From assembly GCA_037178855.1 (NCBI GenBank), contig JASJZC010000007.1, positions 9,238,001 through 9,302,000 on the forward strand: a DNA stretch of 64,000 nucleotides. Reading direction: 5' to 3'. Of this stretch, positions 45,238-56,659 are shown piece by piece; the stretch's first letter is position 1; the number at the start of each line of letters is the position of its first letter. A program made the position numbers and the translations under genes. Below the pieces are notes generated by a model. It was given only the letters and a program-made list of their open reading frames with translations, did no database searches and was not told where the DNA came from. Source of the DNA: Oscheius sp. JU75. Lineage: Eukaryota > Nematoda > Chromadorea > Rhabditida > Rhabditidae.

Positions 45238-45779
45238 GTCAAAGTGAACCAAATTAGGGCCATCATGACTATCTACCGCATTCATCGCCTTAAAACTCTT
45301 ATGCCTCACCCGGCGTGCTGTAAATACAAGCATTAAGATACAATCTCAGGTGTGAATTTGTCGCCCGAATAAAAGTGTCACAACTCATTAATGTATTGGG
45401 AAAGTTAGACAACTTTGAAATAGAGGGGACCATGACCAGTCTTGCAATGTATATCCACTTTTCACAGTTTTGTTACCTGACAGTAACTTGACCAAAGCAA
45501 CATGACTAACCCGTTAGTCATTTTATAATTAGTCACCGTCTAGCTGTAGATCGAGAACGATGGAAGAAGGCATCATTCATTCTTTATAGCACTAAACTTT
45601 TTTTCTCGGTGGACTAGCCGTCTTTCGTCAGACCACCTCAATACAATTTCCACTGCGCTGTGGCACGTTTTTAACTAATATTTAGTCCCTATTCAACGAC
45701 GCATCCTTCTCTAAGCCTTCTTATCATCTATCTGTCGCGTTTCACTGGACATCGGTTTCCAATAACCTCCGAGGCTCAA
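45238..45779. promoter_or_regulatory. Divergent intergenic region
   Basis: 542 bp between head-to-head small genes (44780-45237 minus, 45780-46235 plus). AT-rich in parts, no recognisable promoter element and no coding sequence seen. Confidence 0.35.
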
Positions 45780-46235
45780 ATGAAGAACTACGTAGCTAAG
45801 AGTAAGCTCGGGGACATGAAGGATAAAGCGAAGATTCAGAAGAAAGGTTCGAAGGAAAAGAAGAAGTCTAAGGTATGATCCGCGCGCATTTCTTTACCAC
45901 TCAAGATTTGTAGAGCCGCATTGGCCGCCGAAGAACTGTCGAGTTCCCAAGCCCAGGAGACCAGAAGATGAGTTTCAAGATCCGAACGTATGTTTCGTTC
46001 AAGTTTCTAAAACACATGCTCTTTAGTCCGCTGACAGGATCATGCCGGGTCAGTTCCTCGAGCTCAAGGACAGGCTCAATTCTTACTGCATCCATCTCAT
46101 CAAGGTGGCCGGAATCCAAGCTGGGGTCATCTGGTATAAGAAGTATGCCGACAGACGCGATCGGGATGCGCCTGAGATGGTTTGTGCCTTACTGGTAAAC
46201 TGGCACGTTTTCAGTACTCCCAGCTCGTTTTCTAG
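45780..46235 (+). CDS. Small basic protein, 112 aa, unknown
   Basis: Four exons: 45780-45872, 45916-45987, 46027-46179, 46215-46235. At exon 2 the second of two adjacent AGs (TTGTAGAG) must be used to keep the frame. The N-terminus is Lys-rich (KDKAKIQKKGSKEKKKSK), then Pro/Arg-rich (RVPKPRRPEDEF), then a helical region with an amphipathic stretch (QFLELKDRLNSYCIHLIKVAG, split here by family-neutral residues). There is no signal peptide. No family is recognised; the basic tail would suit a nuclear or nucleic-acid-binding protein, which is inference. Confidence 0.55.
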
Positions 46236-46695
46236 TGCTTCTTACCCTTGGGATGAGCTTTCAAGCATCCAAAGAAGTACTCGTACGCTGACAAGCTCTA
46301 AGAGAGTCTGGTCCTCTTCCGAGGGCCTGCTTCCAAATTAGCAAGCATGAGATGCACTACGCTGAGAACTGGAGCAGACGGCTGTTCATCGAGAGAGAAA
46401 GATTTTTTAAAACGATGGGGTTCAGGGCCCTCCAGGCGATAAGAATGACATTCTTCAGCTCCTGTACAGACGCTCAATTACCTTCATATTCACCATGTTT
46501 GAGTCTTTCTCAGTTCCTTAGCTTTACATCCTTCTTTCTCCTCGGTTTAACCCTATCTCTTCTTCTCCCTCCGTACCGGTGTTTGTGCCCTGCTTTCGTT
46601 CCCATTGTTCGAAAAAGATTCTTGTTGCAAGTATTCATCAATACATATGTCTATCAGTTTTTCTAATTGAAGTAGCCGATAAAAATTCGTAGATC

Positions 46696-47312
46696 TTATT
46701 GAACTGGCTGCCGTCTCGCTCTGCCGCGATGAATGCGATAGCGTCGTTGGGTGAGAACCGTCCATCTGAAACAAAAGGCCATGGTCATGTGTGTGCTGAA
46801 ACTGCGTAAAAATTTTGTGTGTGTCTCTTGAAAATGTTATCACTTGCAGCAGGCTTGACGCTAGCCCCACACACACAGCTAAGCGAAAGCAGTCGCAAAT
46901 GTGTCTCGCGTCCTTTGTCTTTCCAAAGCAAAAAGAATCCTAAACGGCGCAACAAGAAAGCCGCATTCCAGTAGAGAAAAGTGTACCTCATTTGTTTTGG
47001 AACCTGCCTCTCTGGCGGCATCACATAGGTATCAGCTACCGGCAGAGGTCGCCTGTAGTTCATTTGATGTATTGGGTGATTGAAAGTTGCCAGTGGTCTC
47101 CGAGACAATGCCTTGTTTTGAACGTTCCTCGGGCTGTTTAGCATGATCATTGGCGCCAGAGCCTCGACTGCTAAGTCTTTGCGTCTGCCGACGACGGCAT
47201 CATCGTAGTCCATGAAACTGAACTTTGGCTTCTTTTTTCTTCTCGCATGACCACCGGTCTTCATTAGACTGTAGGCTACATCGGCTAGCTGCTTGATAAG
47301 CTGAGAAGACAT
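46696..47312 (-). CDS. Basic protein, about 131 aa, unknown
   Basis: Exon 1 46987-47312 gives MSSQLIKQLADVAYSLMKTG, a basic cluster (GHARRKKKPKFSF) and a Pro/Arg-rich part (MNYRRPLPVADTYVMPPERQ). It ends at a GTACAC donor. Exon 2 (46696-46765 in phase) adds a short Arg-rich end. The same exon read one base over gives a more protein-like sequence (GRFSPNDAIAFIAAERDGSQ), so a small exon may be missing from the intron. An acceptor-like GGCAG lies one base before the ATG. No family is recognised. Confidence 0.45.
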
Positions 47313-48001
47313 TCTGCCGGACAGGAGCGAGTTGCCATTTTGCAGGGGTGGCTGAAAGTTTGTAAAGTTCTGATAGTTTGAATAGAAGACGCATAGTGAT
47401 CATTGTGATCATACTGGGAAGAAACTTTAACCTTCGCTGAACATAATTTGCTGGAGGAAGGCGTACAAACGTCTTAGGATGTGACTCACACGGAAGAAGA
47501 CATTTCGGAGAATCAGTTTAACCTATCTCAATGATCAGGAGGGAAGGGGCGCTAAAACTTGTCGAAGTTTCCAAATAGCGTTTACAATAGCTATTTCAAA
47601 ACTAGTCATTGACTAAAAATTTGCTGGGGCAACAAAGTAAATTAAGCAGAATATCTTAAAGTCTTGACTGTCAAATTTCGGACCATTCCCGTACTTTTAA
47701 GCTTAAATTTGTGCCCGATGCTTGAAACTTTAATGTATCAGGTTTTTTCAAATCATCCATTTGATACTTCCATCTCTCTGCAAACGGATTCCAATTGATC
47801 TCTAAAGCACATCCCGTTACCACTAGCATAACATCCGTATCGAGAAGGGGGAAGAAAAACTTGCTTTCACTCTTCCATCAATTTATTACTGGTCACTGGA
47901 CTGATCTATTTTTGAGCCTCCAAAACGCTGAGGTCGTTTGAATAGTGTGAGGCCATCTACCGAGGTCGGTCGGGCGGCCGTTCAGAGTTCGGTTTTGAGA
48001 C
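47313..48001. other. Intergenic region
   Basis: No gene is seen. AT-rich, with no conspicuous repeat. Confidence 0.4.
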
Positions 48002-48149
48002 TTAAAACAGACGAGGAAGGGATTTTGCACGAGCACTAATCTGCTGACGAATTTGCCCCGAAGAGTGCGAGTGCTTGCAAAAAAAAGACGCATACCTGAA
48101 GCTGAATCTCACCGACAACAGCCACTGCCAGAAGGAGAACGGTTAGCAT
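48002..48149 (-). CDS. Tiny secreted peptide precursor, 41 aa
   Basis: Two exons (48096-48149, 48002-48073) separated by a 22-nt intron-like gap (GTATGC...GCAAG); such a short intron is doubtful. The first exon is a signal peptide (MLTVLLLAVAVVGEIQLQ). The second gives a short His/Ser/Arg-rich peptide ending RAKSLPRLF before the stop. A TCACAG acceptor lies one base before the ATG. It resembles a small peptide precursor, but there is no Gly for amidation after RLF. Alternatively exon 1 belongs to a gene whose other exons I did not find. Confidence 0.35.
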
Positions 48150-48323
48150 TCTGTGATAAGGGCGTGGCCAAGAGTGAGGATGACTATGGCTGACAATGAG
48201 AAGGCGGGAGAGATGCAGAAAGAGAGACCTTCATTCTTTGGAAAACAACCTAATAGACTGCTATATAGTAAAAATTTATTTGGAAGTGATATGGTACGGT
48301 TTTGCCCGACTGATGACACTTTT

Positions 48324-51135
48324 TCACTTTGCATTCATTTGAGCCATTAGTGCCTGCTTCTTGATGTAGTAGTAGTACCAGTAGAGAATCTGAAAAAGGC
48401 GATTTCTCCCGGCTGATCAAAGCGTGCGCCTTGAACTTTTTAAGTAGCCCTGTCGCACTTTCTCTTTCTCCCTTATGGGTGGGAGTCTAGACGATTTCTG
48501 AATTTTTGGGCACTTACATTGAAAAGAGCGAAACCGGCGGGAAAGGCGTAACTTGACAGCATGTCAATCTTTTCCGGCGGCCAACTTGTAATGGATCGGA
48601 TCCTAGATTTATCCACTCTGTCAAAGTTTCATCTAAGTTACCTATCCAAGAATTGTGTCCATCTTAATGGCTTTGACGACCTTTCCAATGGAAGCATGAA
48701 TCTTTTTTCATATTGACAGAGTCCAGCAGGGGAGGATTCAAAAGTCTCGCTTGCCTGAAAAGGAATGTACAAAGTAGATATGGTAATACCTTTTTCGCAC
48801 TAGAAACCCTCCTTCTCTTTCCTGACTCCTCACTCCTTACTTTGTAGCCAACAATAGCCAGCTCTAACAAACTACAGAAGATGAAAGTCATAGACATTAG
48901 CATCCAGACATCTGAATTTTGAATTGTGCAAAAATCTATGGATAGTTACCAATAGCCTTGATGTAAGAGACCCTGGGCAAGTTCCGCATAATGTTTCCGA
49001 ACTGGAAGATCATTGCGAGCAGGGCATTGACTCCGAGCATTGTTCGAGCAGGGATGGCTTTGGGACCGAGGGAGAATGATATCCAGCTGAAAGGGATGGT
49101 AAAGTACTGTAGAGAATCCCTCGGCACGGAAGCCAAACCGAATATTTCCATGCCTTTAAAATTCAAGGGCCCCGCCACGAATCCATCGATGTTTAAAATG
49201 TTAGCTTAACAACGAATTCACTGCTTCTTTGACTACCGAACAGACTACGAACCTGATAAAAATAGTTAGATATGTAGGAAGATATGCTTGCATGAAGTAC
49301 CAGATGTATCGTCGTTCAAATGTGAGTCTGACATGGAGCTCGTCCCACATTCCGGCTGGATAAGGCTGAAAATCGAACGTTTAATGTTATAGCATCAAAT
49401 CTACCTCAGTCACCCATGTTGGTTTGATTTTGATCAGATCGAAGTCTGGGAGAACAATGGGAGCCATTGTTGTTACCGGAGAGGGATCCTTGTTCGACCA
49501 TCGCATTTGGACCTCTTGCTGATTGTAATTGAAGCTGAAAGGTCATAGTATGAGACTTATCGACATTTCCTCCAGCCACATTAACCGATCTTTCATATCA
49601 AACCACACACTCTTGCTTACCTCTCGTAGATCAAAAAGCATTCCTGTAAGTCCAAAGGAAAGAGTTCCAGTGACATGGCACATGGACCTTTGACATTGAC
49701 ACGCTGAAAGCAATCTAGCTGTCTAGACCCTGAGAGCAAAACTCACATAGTTCACCCAAACGGTTCCATTTGGATAGAGCATCAGGAAGACGTTTCTATA
49801 AGAAATTTTTGACCGCTTTTTTCAGATTCCTTACTTGAAAGGTGAATCGTGGATCTCTGCTTGTTTAGAGTTTACAAAACAAGAGTTCGGTGTCCAGAGA
49901 CGGTCTAGGACCTGATGAGAGAGTGAGAGATTCTCCTTGCAGGGATTTAAACTCTCAAAGTTCAGCGCAGGATCTACCCACACCTCATTAATGTAAATGT
50001 CCATCTGAAACCATGGTTTTTGTTTTTGAAGAGCGTTGCTTTATGAAATACAATCTGTATCACGCTATGCGCTAAGATCGTTGGCTTCAGATTGTCACGA
50101 CATGCTGTGTACTTGCGGTCTCAAAATTTTAATGGCTGCTTTGAATAAAAATGAGTCTTACATGGCCGAGATAGTACGGAGCCCCATAGTTAATACTGTC
50201 GAGAAGTTTTGAAAACTATCTAGGAGCTACAAATGGGAATGTGTCTTCCCATATATCGCGCGCTAGTCAAATCGAATCGTACGAATGAGACCTTGTGATG
50301 TCCTAAGGTTATACGGATGAGAACTCTAATGGTTACAGGGACAGTACAGATGAAACTATGCGTAGATGCTGAACAGAAAGCTTAAACCAGCATTATAGAT
50401 CCTGTGCAGCTTATCGGGCAGGGTAAATTTCAGAAACCACACTTAGAGTTTAATACCAAACCAGCCGTCTACGACGGCTTCGCCGCCCCTTAGTATTGAC
50501 TTAGCATTTACAACAGGCGACTTCGCCGCTTCTCCAAGTTCCCAAGTTTCCCCCAAAGCTGACTTGTCAACTTAGTTCTTGACATGCCATGACTTGTCAG
50601 CTTTTTTCTCGTGATGACGCACGGACGGACGGACACCATTGCACTTTAGTAGTAGAGAGATACTTCAAAAATAAAACTTCAACCCACTTCAAAATCATTC
50701 GTGATCTCATTGATTGAAGTGATGGCCTGTATCCAGAACTCGACAGTGACACGAACACCTTCGTCTCCTGAAACCAAACTCGTATTTTGACCTCATTCTC
50801 GCGGCAGGCCCGAGAACACTTGGTACCTAATCGCAGAAAGCCTAAAGGCTTAAAATGTCTATATGGCGAATGCTCATTCAACAGTAATCACGGGCGTGTA
50901 AACATGTGCTCTAAAACTCACGTGGTATCCTGAATTTGTTGTAGCCTGTCCCATTCAGCAACTTATCGATGATTTGCTGATCACGGGAGCAATTCCTTTT
51001 TTTGACAGGCGTGAAATCGTCCTCGTCGGCCGAGACATTATAATCCTTGTCAATGTAGACGGCCGTAACTGTTATTAATAGACACAATGTCCACAACATT
51101 CTATAAAGGCTGTTGAACATTCGCACGAAAGACAT
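48324..51135 (-). CDS. Cys-loop ligand-gated anion channel subunit (ACC/LGC type)
   Basis: Complete 12-exon gene, 453 aa: 50922-51135, 50688-50767, 49835-50004, 49747-49795, 49621-49703, 49405-49534, 49253-49365, 48950-49086, 48790-48911, 48642-48754, 48518-48602, 48324-48389. Order: an N-terminal hydrophobic segment near [13 protein letters not shown]; the ligand-binding domain with the 13-residue Cys loop from [16 protein letters not shown]1 ([18 protein letters not shown]); M2 beginning with the anion-selectivity motif PAR ([20 protein letters not shown]); M3 ([20 protein letters not shown]); a basic intracellular loop; and M4 ([19 protein letters not shown]). The M2-M3 stretch ([18 protein letters not shown]) most resembles nematode acetylcholine-gated chloride channels (ACC/LGC-46 group). 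The ligand is inference. Intron 2 (50005-50687) is long. Confidence 0.88.
50005..50687 (-). repeat. Repeat-filled intron 2 of the Cys-loop channel gene
   Basis: 683 nt, more than ten times most other introns. It contains TACGG- and GTCGAGAAG-type segments (50160-50420) like those in DLST intron 6 and BSDC1 intron 1, a short direct repeat (CTTCGCCGCC at about 50481 and again near 50522) and a GGACGGACGGAC run (about 50623-50634). Confidence 0.45.
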
Positions 51136-53448
51136 TAGAGAGAGGGTGCCTGCAGATGTCAGGTGTAGTTAGGAGCAGTGAGAGCGGATGTGGGGTCGAC
51201 GGCTTGAAGGAAATGCAATGATACGCGCGTGAGCTCCTCTTATCCAATCAGAACCTTTTAAATGTACAAAATGATCATTGAGGATCAGTTAAGGACTAGG
51301 GGAGTCAACTCTAGGGAAGTTTGTAATTAAAATTTAATGCTCGCAACACGTTAGATTCTGTTAGGCTTTGCAGATTGCGCGAGAAAAATAGTCAAGCCTA
51401 AGTTGCTGGACATGACCCGTTCTCTAGTTTATTTATCGAACAACACTTCACAAGTAATTAGGATCAGGAGAAGTTGCCGTTGAGTCAGCTCCGCTGTCAA
51501 ATAAGTCCTGACTACGTAAGAGGTTTACTATTAAAACAGAGTCTCGCCGAGACGACGTCCCGACACAGACTAGATGCAGTCCCCCCGAATCAGCTGATGC
51601 CCTAAGGTGCGAATGCTCTTTGAGCCTTATTAATGTTCCAAGAATTAATGCACTAGACTGGTACCAAATACGGTCAGATTGAGGAAATGAGAGAGAAGAA
51701 ACGCCCTTCTCTGAGCACTTTGAAGAGTCGCATAGAGGCGGAGCTGCAATAAATCAAGGAATGTTAGGGATTTGACAACATGGGCGTAAAGAGATAATTG
51801 AGAACAAATTGTTTTTGGATAAGAGAGAATAAAAAATAGTACTGAATGGCTGACCGTATCCTTATCGTACTTTTAAAATAGTTACAGATTTTGACGCCAA
51901 AAACGACTATAATCCACATTTGATCGAATCTTAAAGTAATCTGCCTTAGATTCATTGGCAATCACTGACTTTTTCACGTTCGAGAGATAGCTGAACGAAA
52001 TTAGAGCCTAACTGCTATTCTGTCAAAAACTGGAAATAGTTTAACTGTTAGTTTTGGTCATTTTTCGAGCAAGGCAAGTCTAAGAACTGAGCTCTGTGAC
52101 CTACAATACTTTCTTCTTTTCAATGTTGTGGGCAAGTAAGAAGCAAGTGGACCCATTCAATTACCCCCAGCAGTTCCGGAAGTTAAGTTGAGGGTACATG
52201 CCTACTCCCAATCTGTATATCAAAACGTCATTCAATATAATCGAATCAAAAAGTTGTGAATGCATGAAAATAGCTATGCACTAATAAAACGTCTCAGCTT
52301 ATCCCAAAATGGCAGCCCGGAGATGGCCAAAATTGTTCCGGAAGTTATGCTTATGCACCTTTCATTCCGGGGGTACTCTATGTTCACACCTTGTCTGAAC
52401 TTGAGAGCATGTTGGTTACCGGAAGTATGCTACGGAAACACAAGAAGGTTCCTGAACCTTTAAAAAGTGTTTTCAGTTTTTGGTTTTTTGAGCATTTGAG
52501 TGTGTGAGAATGGAAGGTGAGATGATAACAGAGGCCAATTTCCTGCATATGTGATGATCGGTATTATCAAAGCAGGATGCGAAGCAATGCGGGTCATTAG
52601 CACTACATTTTATACTTGTGAATGGCGAGGCAACGAAGAATTTATTAGCCGCTCATCGAACAGTTAACAGCCGGAGAGAGTAAGTGGGGGAGAGCGGCCC
52701 AGGTGTGTCATAAATTTTTTGAAGACAATCTCGACAAAAGGCTTTCGGCTGTGCCGGTTTGATGACTACACACTTTGAGCTACTGCTCGGGAGAGGGAGA
52801 GGGAAGAAGTCATGACTTGATTCCGAGTGACAGCTTGACACAAGAAGGAACTCACGTTGGGACACACAATGAATGATTGACGCTTGATCCTTAAAAGAAA
52901 AAGTGAGACTGGATGGCTACCATGTGACAGGTACTTGGGTACTTTACGCATGCTGAGTCATCGGGGAACACCTATTACTTTTCACCTAGACCTTACTGAG
53001 CTTAATTTAAATAGTGAGAAGTTTATCTGAGTTAAATAGGCCCAACCAAATAAGGCTTTAGAATAGAACACTAACAAATTCGCATTATTGACCATCTTTC
53101 TGGTCTCAAGAAGACTTGAACGCATGGCAAGCCTACTATGAGACATTTATCTGAACATCAAAAATGTGGCTTCACATTGCCCGTACCGTTTCTGCTAACC
53201 TGCTCATAACAATAAGATAACCAAAGCGGGTGCTACCTGAGGGGCCAAGTAACAGAGGTTCGAATGCCCAGTCTTTGCTATTTTTTTTTTGAAAAACGCT
53301 TTGACTTTGTTGCAAGCTTCCTGCCAACTTACCGGCATTTGAGAAGGATTGAACTTCTTAGGCCGTCAATTCGTGCAGTAATCACAGCGAAACAAGACAA
53401 CAAAGGACTCTAATCCATGGATCCTATCGAAAAGTTTGGGCCCTTTGC
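51136..53448. other. Intergenic region
   Basis: No gene is seen in 2.3 kb. At about 53225-53290 (+) there is a tRNA-like text with a B-box (GAGGTTCGAATGC) followed by a 10-T run (about 53281-53290), the arrangement of a Pol III SINE end. Short minus-strand ORFs (51764-51961, 52653-52951) are not protein-like. Confidence 0.45.
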
Positions 53449-54050
53449 GAAAGAAAGACATCCCACACGCCTATAACTACAAGAAATGTACTCGGCTATA
53501 CTTTTGAAGGGATCGAACAATATCAGTCAGCGGTCAAGCCAGCAAATGCCAGGCAAAAGCTTACGAAAGTTTGAAGTCGTGATCAGTTTCAGAGTAAACG
53601 TAGTGAAATTGTTCCTACCCTATGACCATATACTTTGTCGAAAAACTGAAGAAGTAAGTTTCTGTTCATCACCGCAAGTTTTCGTCTTTTGACTATTGTC
53701 TGAATTGCTTGGCTTATCACGAAACTAATATTTAGCAGCGCTACGGCGCTTTCTGAACTTGAACTGTGTGTATAGTTGCACACGATAACCTGCTATAGAA
53801 GATGGAGTTCTTGTACTTTGAGTTTTTCAATTTTTCGACAAAGTATATGGTCATAGGGTTAGTAGGAACAGTTTCACTATGTTTACTCTGAAACTGATCA
53901 TGACTTCAAACTTTCGTAAGCTTTTGCCTGGCAATTGGCATTTGCTGACTTGACCTCTGACTGATATGATTCGAGACCTAGATCTTATTTAAAGGTATAG
54001 CCGAGTACGTTTCTTGCAGTTATAGGCGAGTGAGAACGTCTTTCTGAAGA
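53449..54050. repeat. Long foldback element, arms about 200 bp
   Basis: The left arm (about 53449-53655) matches the right arm (about 53835-54050) inverted over almost its full length. Shared stretches, left to right, are GCCTATAACT, GTACTCGGCTATAC, ATATCAGTCAG, AGGCAAAAGCTTACGAAAGT and CCTATGACCATATACTTTGT. About 180 bp of non-repeated loop lies between. No ORF of note. It would form a large hairpin and looks like a MITE or a fossil palindromic transposon. Confidence 0.88.
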
Positions 54051-54596
54051 ATCATATCCAATTTTGAAAAGACCCAAAGGGCCGGTAAAGTTTGACTTGA
54101 GTAGAAGAGAACACTTGGACATGGTTGCGGTAAGTCAACCGCTAGCCGATAATAAAAGCCAGACAAGCTCCGGCCATTATGAGAGAAGTGCACCTACACA
54201 ATGGTCATCATGGTTTTTGGAAATAGCTACAGCAGATCCGATTGCTAGGAATTAACCTGGCCGGAAAACGAAGGCCCCCTTGACAGCAAGAGTGGGAGAG
54301 AGAAAGAGGCAATAACCCGTAAAAGGCGTTTTAGGGGTTTGGTGTAATTACAAGAGGAAGTTATGCGTTCATTTTTAGCTCTTCCGGACGCCTGAAAAAG
54401 ACAACTTGTGGCTCGACTAACACAACAGTCCCTTCACTTGACAACAAAGTCGTTGAATTTGGAGCCATTTGGTCTTGTCTTGAGCCTAGACTATTGATCC
54501 TATATCGTGTACAATCTTCTGGTAACAGCTGAAACTCACAAACGCAGTATATAAGATACTTAAAATCTAGATCTCGTTTCGTTTAGCTTCCCTGGG

Positions 54597-54765
54597 GATT
54601 TGGGATTGAATTCACTGGCCAGGAAGAAAGATCCGGTAAAAACAATTACGGATTACGATCAGATATTTACCTGCCAGGCGGGCGAGAAGACACCACCAAT
54701 TGTGAGACAAAAGCCGTTGAGAATGAAGACAATCGACGGCGCGAGAAGCCCTTTGGGCTCAAGTC
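54597..54765 (-). pseudogene. Chimeric partial copy of the Clc-like gene
   Basis: 54597-54647 is a diverged copy of about 56052-56102 (exon 4 end, its donor and intron start). It is joined directly to 54644-54765, a copy of about 56532-56640 (exon 1 and its donor). Everything between, including exons 2, 3 and most of exon 4, is missing. Read on the minus strand, the exon-1 copy still encodes a hydrophobic start ending in GGVFSPAWQ. A non-functional duplicate with an internal deletion is the simplest reading. Confidence 0.75.
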
Positions 54766-55258
54766 TGAACTTCTTTTTTTACAAAAGAAAATATGAATAT
54801 GAGGAGGAGAAGAGAGATACGTGCTCTTAACGCCCTGTCAGCACAATTTGTATATTGTGATACAATATTCTCCAATAATGAACAGCTTTTGAAGAGCTCA
54901 TTGCAGAGTTACGGAGACCAGAGACTTACCTTCTGCTGCTGTTGAGCAGTAACTAAAAGGTAAAAGTAAGAAGAGGCGATATCTTTCAAACAAGCTGTGA
55001 AAACTAACCTTTGGAAGAGCAGGAGCCAGGCGACACTCAAGCTAACTCACTTCTCAAAGCAGACGTTGCAGGAGTTTTTAAATCGACCTCGTTAACGTGC
55101 CCATTAACACTTTTTCTTCACACATCTTAAACTATCTATGAGTCAGTCCAGTTTAACATCTCAACAAATTTAGTAGATTTATTAGCCTGAGACCGGTTGA
55201 GTCGAATGATGGGAGAAGTTTGGAAAGAAGTGAGAAAATTTTGGCAATATGCATATGG
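54766..55258. other. Intergenic region downstream of the Clc-like gene
   Basis: No confident gene. Near 54920-55040 (minus) there are splice-like boundaries around a short Leu-rich piece (SLSVAWLLLFQ), possibly another decayed exon, but no start codon was found. Confidence 0.3.
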
Positions 55259-56659
55259 TCATGCGGAGGTTTCCCTGTAGTTCGGGATGATGGCTGGACG
55301 GAACTGTGTCGTCTGGGGGCTGGCTCTGTAGGGGTACTGTCCGCCAGGGTACTTGTCCAGAAGAGGCTCCTGACGGAACTGGAGATCAGCTCTAAAAGTT
55401 CATTCTCAAATCAGCAGTCCCAAATTTCGTGCAAGGTTAAGGGTTTGCACATGTTAGTCGGTAATGTTAGCCAGAGGCATGTTTTCTTCAAAAAAATGAG
55501 CATGTTTTTTTTAGGTCCATGCCTCTGCTAATATAAAGGAAAGAGGAAAATTACGCATTGAGTGGGGTGGCGGAGGTGCGTTGCGCCTGCCAGCTGAACA
55601 GGTTTTCCTTGCTAAAACAGAGGAATAGCGGTAGAAGCAAAGAGTAGATAGATTAAACAAAATAGTACGCATATCCGGCAGGGAAAGAGGTGCACTACCA
55701 ACTAAATGAGAGAGAGAGAGAAAAGAGGAAAACCGTGCCTCTCTAGCTCTACAGGACATGCACAAAAATTCTTCTCAATCTCTAACCTTTGAGTATCTTC
55801 ACGTCCAGTGATGAACTTGTACGTGGTCAATAAGCAGATTATGAATCCAATTATCCAACAAACGGTTCCCATCAAATGCAGATAAAATGCATAGCCGATG
55901 TGTTGCTTAAGGAAAATTGCTTATGACTCATCATGTTCTCTCTACCTCATATGTTCCGACCATTCCCTGGACGAATCGATTGTCGACGCGGTTGGCGGCC
56001 AAAAAGAACACTCCGTCAGCTACAAGTGACAGCAGCACTGAACGATAATTGGAGAGGGTTTGGAATTGAACTCACTGGCCAGGAAGAGAGATCCGGTAAA
56101 AACAAAAGCGGTCGGAGGAAAGCAGGGAGCACAGCAGCCTGTACAGATACTGACGAAAGCCAGCATTTGGGAGGTCAAAATGAAGAAGAGGATCGCCTTG
56201 TGCCAAGCTAAAAGCAACTTCTTTTTCTTCAAAAAGTTACTATCTTACCCCAAAATCTGTGATGCTCAGACTCTCCGGCGGCTCCATCCTCATCAATGTT
56301 GTTCAAAGTGTTCTCGATGACCATTTCCGCAGAGTTATCAAACTTAAAGACGCATATTAAGTAATGTTACAAAAATATGCACCTTGTACATGCAGTGAAG
56401 AGGAGTCTCATCGTAGAAGTCACCGACGGCAACAACGTGCTTCTCGGCACGGATGCAGTCCCACCAGAGACCATGCTGGTGTTCAGCTCGAAATTCTCGA
56501 ATATCAACAACCTGTGAAGCATAAAATGATGCCGAATTACGATAAGATGTTTACCTGCCAGGCGGGCGAGAAGACGCCACCGATTGTGAGACAAAGACCG
56601 CCGAGAATGAAGACAATCGACAGCGCGAGTAGCCCTTTTTGGGCTATCGTACTGCTCAT
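55259..56659 (-). CDS. Clc-like (claudin/PMP22 superfamily) membrane protein
   Basis: Complete 7-exon gene, 267 aa: 56555-56659, 56383-56511, 56249-56342, 56076-56207, 55946-56037, 55787-55905, 55259-55391. Four membrane segments: LALSIVFILGGLCLTIGGVF, ILFILTSQMLAFVSICTGC, LLSLVADGVFFLAAN and LHLMGTVCWIIGFIICLL. The first extracellular loop carries a claudin-like W-x-C pattern (HGLWWDCIRAEKH, then LHCMYKFD), the hallmark of the nematode Clc-like family. The C-terminal tail is Pro/Tyr/Gln-rich. A TTTCAG acceptor lies three bases before the ATG. Claudin-like proteins act in cell junctions and as channel subunits; the exact role here is unknown. Intron 6 (55392-55786) is long. Confidence 0.85.
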
